A model generated the notes under the pieces. That model was not told the origin of the DNA. It did not search any database and saw only the letters and a program-made list of their open reading frames with translations. Shown piece by piece: positions 13,394 to 15,492 of a stretch of 15,492 nucleotides of DNA. Within the stretch, counting starts at the first letter, position 1. Every line of letters starts with the position of its first letter. The stretch covers positions 1 to 15,492 of the forward strand of contig JAEZHZ010000076.1 in assembly GCA_023436745.1 (NCBI GenBank). Direction: 5' to 3'. The position numbers and the translations under genes were made by a program. This DNA is from Pseudomonadota bacterium (lineage in GTDB: Bacteria; Pseudomonadota; Alphaproteobacteria; Rhizobiales; Devosiaceae).

Positions 13394-14086
13394 CTACTCC
13401 GCCGCGCTGGCCTCTGCCTCACCGGCCGGCTTAGGCGTGGCGCGGAAGAAGAAGCGATCATCTTCGAGGCCAATCTCGATGTCCATGGCGGTCATGCGGG
13501 CCAGCAGGCCCGTGTAGAACGGCTGTATGCCCCGCGCATCGACGAACCCCTCTTCCGGAACGCCGGAGAGCAGACCCGCTGCGCCGGAAGGGACCAGCGT
13601 CCGCTGGCGCTTCTCCGGGTCGGAGTGGGAGGTGAACTCGAACTTCTCATTGCCCGCATCGCCGGTGATGCTGGCAGTCACGACGCCCCCGCGCGGCACG
13701 GAACCAGCTGCGATCAGCAGCATGTTCATGAACAGCTTCGCTTTGTGCTTGGGCAGGAGGATCAACGGAACGTTCCACTCGAGATCGGCCTTCTCGATCT
13801 CGAACAGCAGCCGGGCCACGCGCTCGCATTCGCGCGTGTCGATGTCGGTGCCGGAGGTCGACGAGGCGCCGTAGGCAAGACGGGCGAACTCGAGCTTGGC
13901 CCGGCTCTGCTTGGCGGCGCTGGCAATCAGGTCGCGAGCACCCTCCGCCATCTCCGACTGGGACGGATCGGTGAGCACTTCAAGGCCATTGCCGATGGCG
14001 CCGATGGGATTGATGAGGTCGTGGCAGACCCGGCTGCACAGCATGGCGGCGAGGTCGGTAGCCTTGAGCTCGATGATATCGTCCAT
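13394..14086 (-). CDS. chpT: Histidine phosphotransferase ChpT
   Basis: ChpT is the dimeric phosphotransferase that carries phosphate from the hybrid kinase CckA to CtrA and CpdR. The 230-residue protein has the two-helix dimerisation/phosphotransfer hairpin at its N-terminus with the phospho-accepting His22 in SRVCHDLINPIGAIGNGLE, then a degenerate ATPase-like C-terminal domain (about 80-215) without a functional ATP-binding N-box, as in the family. The Ala/Glu-rich tail (218-230) looks disordered. The ATG at 14086 has GGAG 8 nt upstream; a GTG at 14128 would add 14 residues without support. Two GANTC sites lie just upstream of the start. A strong intrinsic terminator follows. In Brucella, as I recall, chpT lies between ctrA and eipA; the same trio is here with extra genes between. 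Confidence 0.95.
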   Translation of the reverse strand: MDDIIELKATDLAAMLCSRVCHDLINPIGAIGNGLEVLTDPSQSEMAEGARDLIASAAKQSRAKLEFARLAYGASSTSGTDIDTRECERVARLLFEIEKADLEWNVPLILLPKHKAKLFMNMLLIAAGSVPRGGVVTASITGDAGNEKFEFTSHSDPEKRQRTLVPSGAAGLLSGVPEEGFVDARGIQPFYTGLLARMTAMDIEIGLEDDRFFFRATPKPAGEAEASAAE

Positions 14087-14099
14087 CGGCGCATCTCCA

Positions 14100-14119
14100 G
14101 AATCAGTTCGGTCAGAATC
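14100..14119 (-). promoter_or_regulatory. Pair of GANTC sites just upstream of chpT
   Basis: GAATC occurs at 14100-14104 and 14115-14119, only 14 and 29 nt upstream of the chpT ATG and immediately before its ribosome binding site. Methylation state could influence chpT transcription if its promoter overlaps these sites; this is inferred from spacing and from known CcrM biology. Confidence 0.6.
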
Positions 14120-14164
14120 TAGGACCACGCTTATCCGATTTGGACAGCAAATTCCGCACGGGTC

Positions 14165-14662
14165 TCAGTTGATCGACAGGTTGCGCGACAGTTCGGGCCA
14201 AAGCGCCTCCGCCCGGGCCGCTGCGGCATCGGGCGCCATCAGGAATGCCTCCCGGTTGGCCGCCGAGAAGAACAGGTAGAGCCGCTGCTTGAACACGGTG
14301 AAAAACCGCGGGTCGCTATCGGCGACAAAACCGCGCGCCACACCCATTCCGTCGTGCCCTCCGAAGCGCGGAGCATAGATTTCGGGCGCCCGGGCAAAGA
14401 CGTCGCGATTGGCAGCAGAGGAGAAGTGCCACGGAACGTTCTGCCAGGAGAACTCGAACTCTGCTCGTCCCGGCACCAGCTCGTTGTCGGTGAAGTAAGC
14501 GACCGGATCGGCCCCTCCCAAAGCAATGCCGGTCAGCGGATCGGTGACGATCAGTGTAACCATCGACTGGGCCCGCACCGGCCCGATTGCGGCGGAAACC
14601 GCGCCCAGAAGCGGCAAAAGCAAGGCGATCATGGTTAAGATTTGTTTAGACGTTTGGGGCAT
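14165..14662 (-). CDS. Secreted YHS-domain protein
   Basis: A 165-residue exported protein with a YHS domain, a small metal-associated-looking module of uncertain function. Residues 1-31 form a signal peptide with a hydrophobic core (MIALLLPLLGAV) and a likely cut after GPVRA. The mature part begins with TDPLTGIALGGADPVAYF (40-57), the YHS core, and continues with WHFSSAANRDVFARAPEIYAP. Many relatives have a Cys in the GGYCA motif; here the segment is GGHDGMG (101-107), so that Cys is missing. Two ATGs stand side by side; 14662 is preferred because GAGG is 5 nt upstream of it but only 2 nt from the one at 14665. It is divergent from eipA, and its first codons contain a CtrA-like box. Confidence 0.88.
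   Translation of the reverse strand: MPQTSKQILTMIALLLPLLGAVSAAIGPVRAQSMVTLIVTDPLTGIALGGADPVAYFTDNELVPGRAEFEFSWQNVPWHFSSAANRDVFARAPEIYAPRFGGHDGMGVARGFVADSDPRFFTVFKQRLYLFFSAANREAFLMAPDAAAARAEALWPELSRNLSIN
14635..14649 (+). promoter_or_regulatory. CtrA-box-like site upstream of eipA
   Basis: TTAA (14635-14638), a 7 nt spacer and TTAG (14646-14649) match the TTAA-N7-TTAA CtrA consensus at seven of eight positions with the correct spacing. It lies about 100 bp upstream of the eipA start and inside the first codons of the divergent YHS gene. CtrA control of eipA has been reported in Brucella. Confidence 0.5.
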
Positions 14663-14747
14663 CATTGCCTCGAATGATCGGCACTGCGCCAGTGTGGCCG
14701 ATAGACCCTTAGGCTTCGTAACCGGCGCACGGTCACGGGAGAACCAC

Positions 14748-15308
14748 ATGCTCAACCGCTTCGCCCTTGTTCTCGCGCTCCTGCTTGGTCTTGCCGTGCC
14801 CGCCGCAGCCCAAGGCTCGCTGAGCGACACCTATTCCGGCGAGGAACTCGTTGAGAGTGGTCGCCAGTTCTTCGGCGACGCCGCGCAAGGTCTCGCCTCG
14901 GTCGTGGAGCGGGCCGTCTCCCAACTGGGCCTGCCCAACGGCTACATTCTCGGCGAAGACGCCGGTGGAGCGCTGTTTGCCGGCGCCCGCTATGGAGAGG
15001 GCACCGTCTACACCCGCAATGCCGGACAGTACTCGGTGTTCTGGCAGGGCCCGTCTATCGGCTTCGACGTCGGCGGGGACGGCTCCAAGGTGATGATCCT
15101 GGTCTACAACCTCAACCAGATCCAGGATGTCCTCGGCCGCTTCGCCGGTGTTGATGGCTCGGCCTACGTACTGGGCGGGTTTGGCATGACCGTTATCAAG
15201 CGCTCCAATGTCGTCATGGTGCCGATCCGTTCCGGGGTCGGCGCTCGGCTGGGGCTGAATGTGGGCTACCTGAAGTTCACCAGCGAACCGACTTGGAACC
15301 CCTTCTGA
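14748..15308 (+). CDS. eipA: Envelope integrity protein EipA (DUF1134)
   Basis: A 186-residue exported protein of the DUF1134 family, whose Brucella member EipA is a periplasmic SH3-like beta-barrel protein needed for envelope integrity and linked to cell division. Residues 1-21 are a signal peptide ending PAAA before QGSL. The mature domain shows the family's conserved order: YSGEELVESGRQFFGDAAQGLA (29-50), NGYILGEDAGGALFAGARYGEG, VFWQGPSIGFDVGGDGSK, MILVYNL, YVLGGFGMTVIKRSN and the final VGYLKFTSEPTWNPF. The ATG at 14748 has GGGAG 6 nt upstream; longer in-frame starts would bury the signal peptide. A CtrA-like box lies about 100 bp upstream. It probably ends its own transcript, but only a weak stem (15316-15336) follows. 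Confidence 0.95.
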   Translation: MLNRFALVLALLLGLAVPAAAQGSLSDTYSGEELVESGRQFFGDAAQGLASVVERAVSQLGLPNGYILGEDAGGALFAGARYGEGTVYTRNAGQYSVFWQGPSIGFDVGGDGSKVMILVYNLNQIQDVLGRFAGVDGSAYVLGGFGMTVIKRSNVVMVPIRSGVGARLGLNVGYLKFTSEPTWNPF

Positions 15309-15405
15309 GGCCAAGGCGTCTAGCCTGCTCAGACGCTGGCGTCGGGCGGCGCAGTCTGGCAGATAAGGTTCAGGGCGCGGCGAGGCGCCGTCCGGAGATC
15401 GGCGG

Positions 15406-15492
15406 ATGCTCATCGAGAACATCATGTATTTCGCGCTGGGTTTCTTCGCCGCCGGGCTGGTCGCGGTGGTGCTGCTGCCCGCAGTCTGGAAG
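15406..15492 (+). CDS. Membrane protein, N-terminal fragment (runs off the window)
   Basis: An open frame starts with ATG at 15406, has GGAG 8 nt upstream (15394-15397) and runs without a stop to the window edge. The 29 visible residues begin MLIENIMYFALGFFAAGL and form one membrane segment ending in a Pro and Trp-Lys. From memory this resembles the start of a conserved Hyphomicrobiales protein family with an N-terminal anchor followed by a long coiled-coil cytoplasmic part, of unknown function; with so little sequence that assignment is tentative. It lies 97 bp after eipA in the same direction. Confidence 0.7.
   Translation, partial: MLIENIMYFALGFFAAGLVAVVLLPAVWK

Noticed and set aside
13271..14122. 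283-codon plus-strand frame opposite chpT
   Set aside because: chpT on the other strand has a clear H-box and ribosome binding site; this frame is its shadow.
15316..15336. Stem GCGTCT / AGACGC after eipA
   Set aside because: Six base pairs without a T-run is too weak to call a terminator.

Overview
The window looks like chromosomal DNA of a GC-rich alphaproteobacterium of the order Hyphomicrobiales (Rhizobiales), perhaps a Devosia relative; the genus is a guess. The basis is the gene set: CtrA with Asp51, the CtrA phosphotransferase ChpT, the DUF1134 envelope protein EipA, an alphaproteobacterial FliJ/FliI pair, PRC-barrel secreted proteins, and clustered GANTC (CcrM methylation) sites upstream of ctrA and chpT. 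No tRNA, rRNA, insertion sequence, CRISPR array or phage gene is visible.

Layout. 1-130: nested inverted repeats before flhA. 146-2567: flhA, followed after 1 nt by a small ABM-fold monooxygenase gene. 2564-3553 (minus): a DUF2934 protein and a LysE-type exporter; 3694-4152 (plus): a GNAT acetyltransferase divergent from it. 4344-6393 (plus): two tandem paralogues, each a secreted protein with two PRC-barrel domains. 6405-8201 (minus): fliI then fliJ. 8202-8612: the only gene-free stretch above 300 bp, a divergent control region between fliI and ctrA with four GANTC sites, several TTAA half-sites and nested palindromes. 8613-9320: ctrA with a strong intrinsic terminator. 9453-12867 (plus): a membrane-anchored coiled-coil protein, an exported alpha/beta hydrolase and an ECF42-type sigma factor. 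12864-14662 (minus): a single-domain receiver, chpT with its own terminator, and a secreted YHS-domain protein. 14748-15308 (plus): eipA. From 15406: the start of a membrane protein that runs off the window.

How the genes work together. ctrA, chpT and eipA form a cell-cycle/envelope module: ChpT relays phosphate to CtrA, and CtrA is reported to control eipA in Brucella. The sequence is consistent with shared control here: GANTC clusters lie before both ctrA and chpT, and a TTAA-N7-TTAG CtrA-like box lies upstream of eipA. FlhA, FliI and FliJ belong to the flagellar type III export apparatus, often a CtrA-dependent output. Between ctrA and chpT sits a 3.5 kb accessory block whose hydrolase-ECF42 pair may be a self-regulated stress unit: a possible ECF42 promoter (TGTCGA-N17-CGTC) precedes the hydrolase gene, and the DGPF/YciI partner usually found beside ECF42 sigma genes is not here. 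All functions are inferred from sequence and family knowledge; no search was run.
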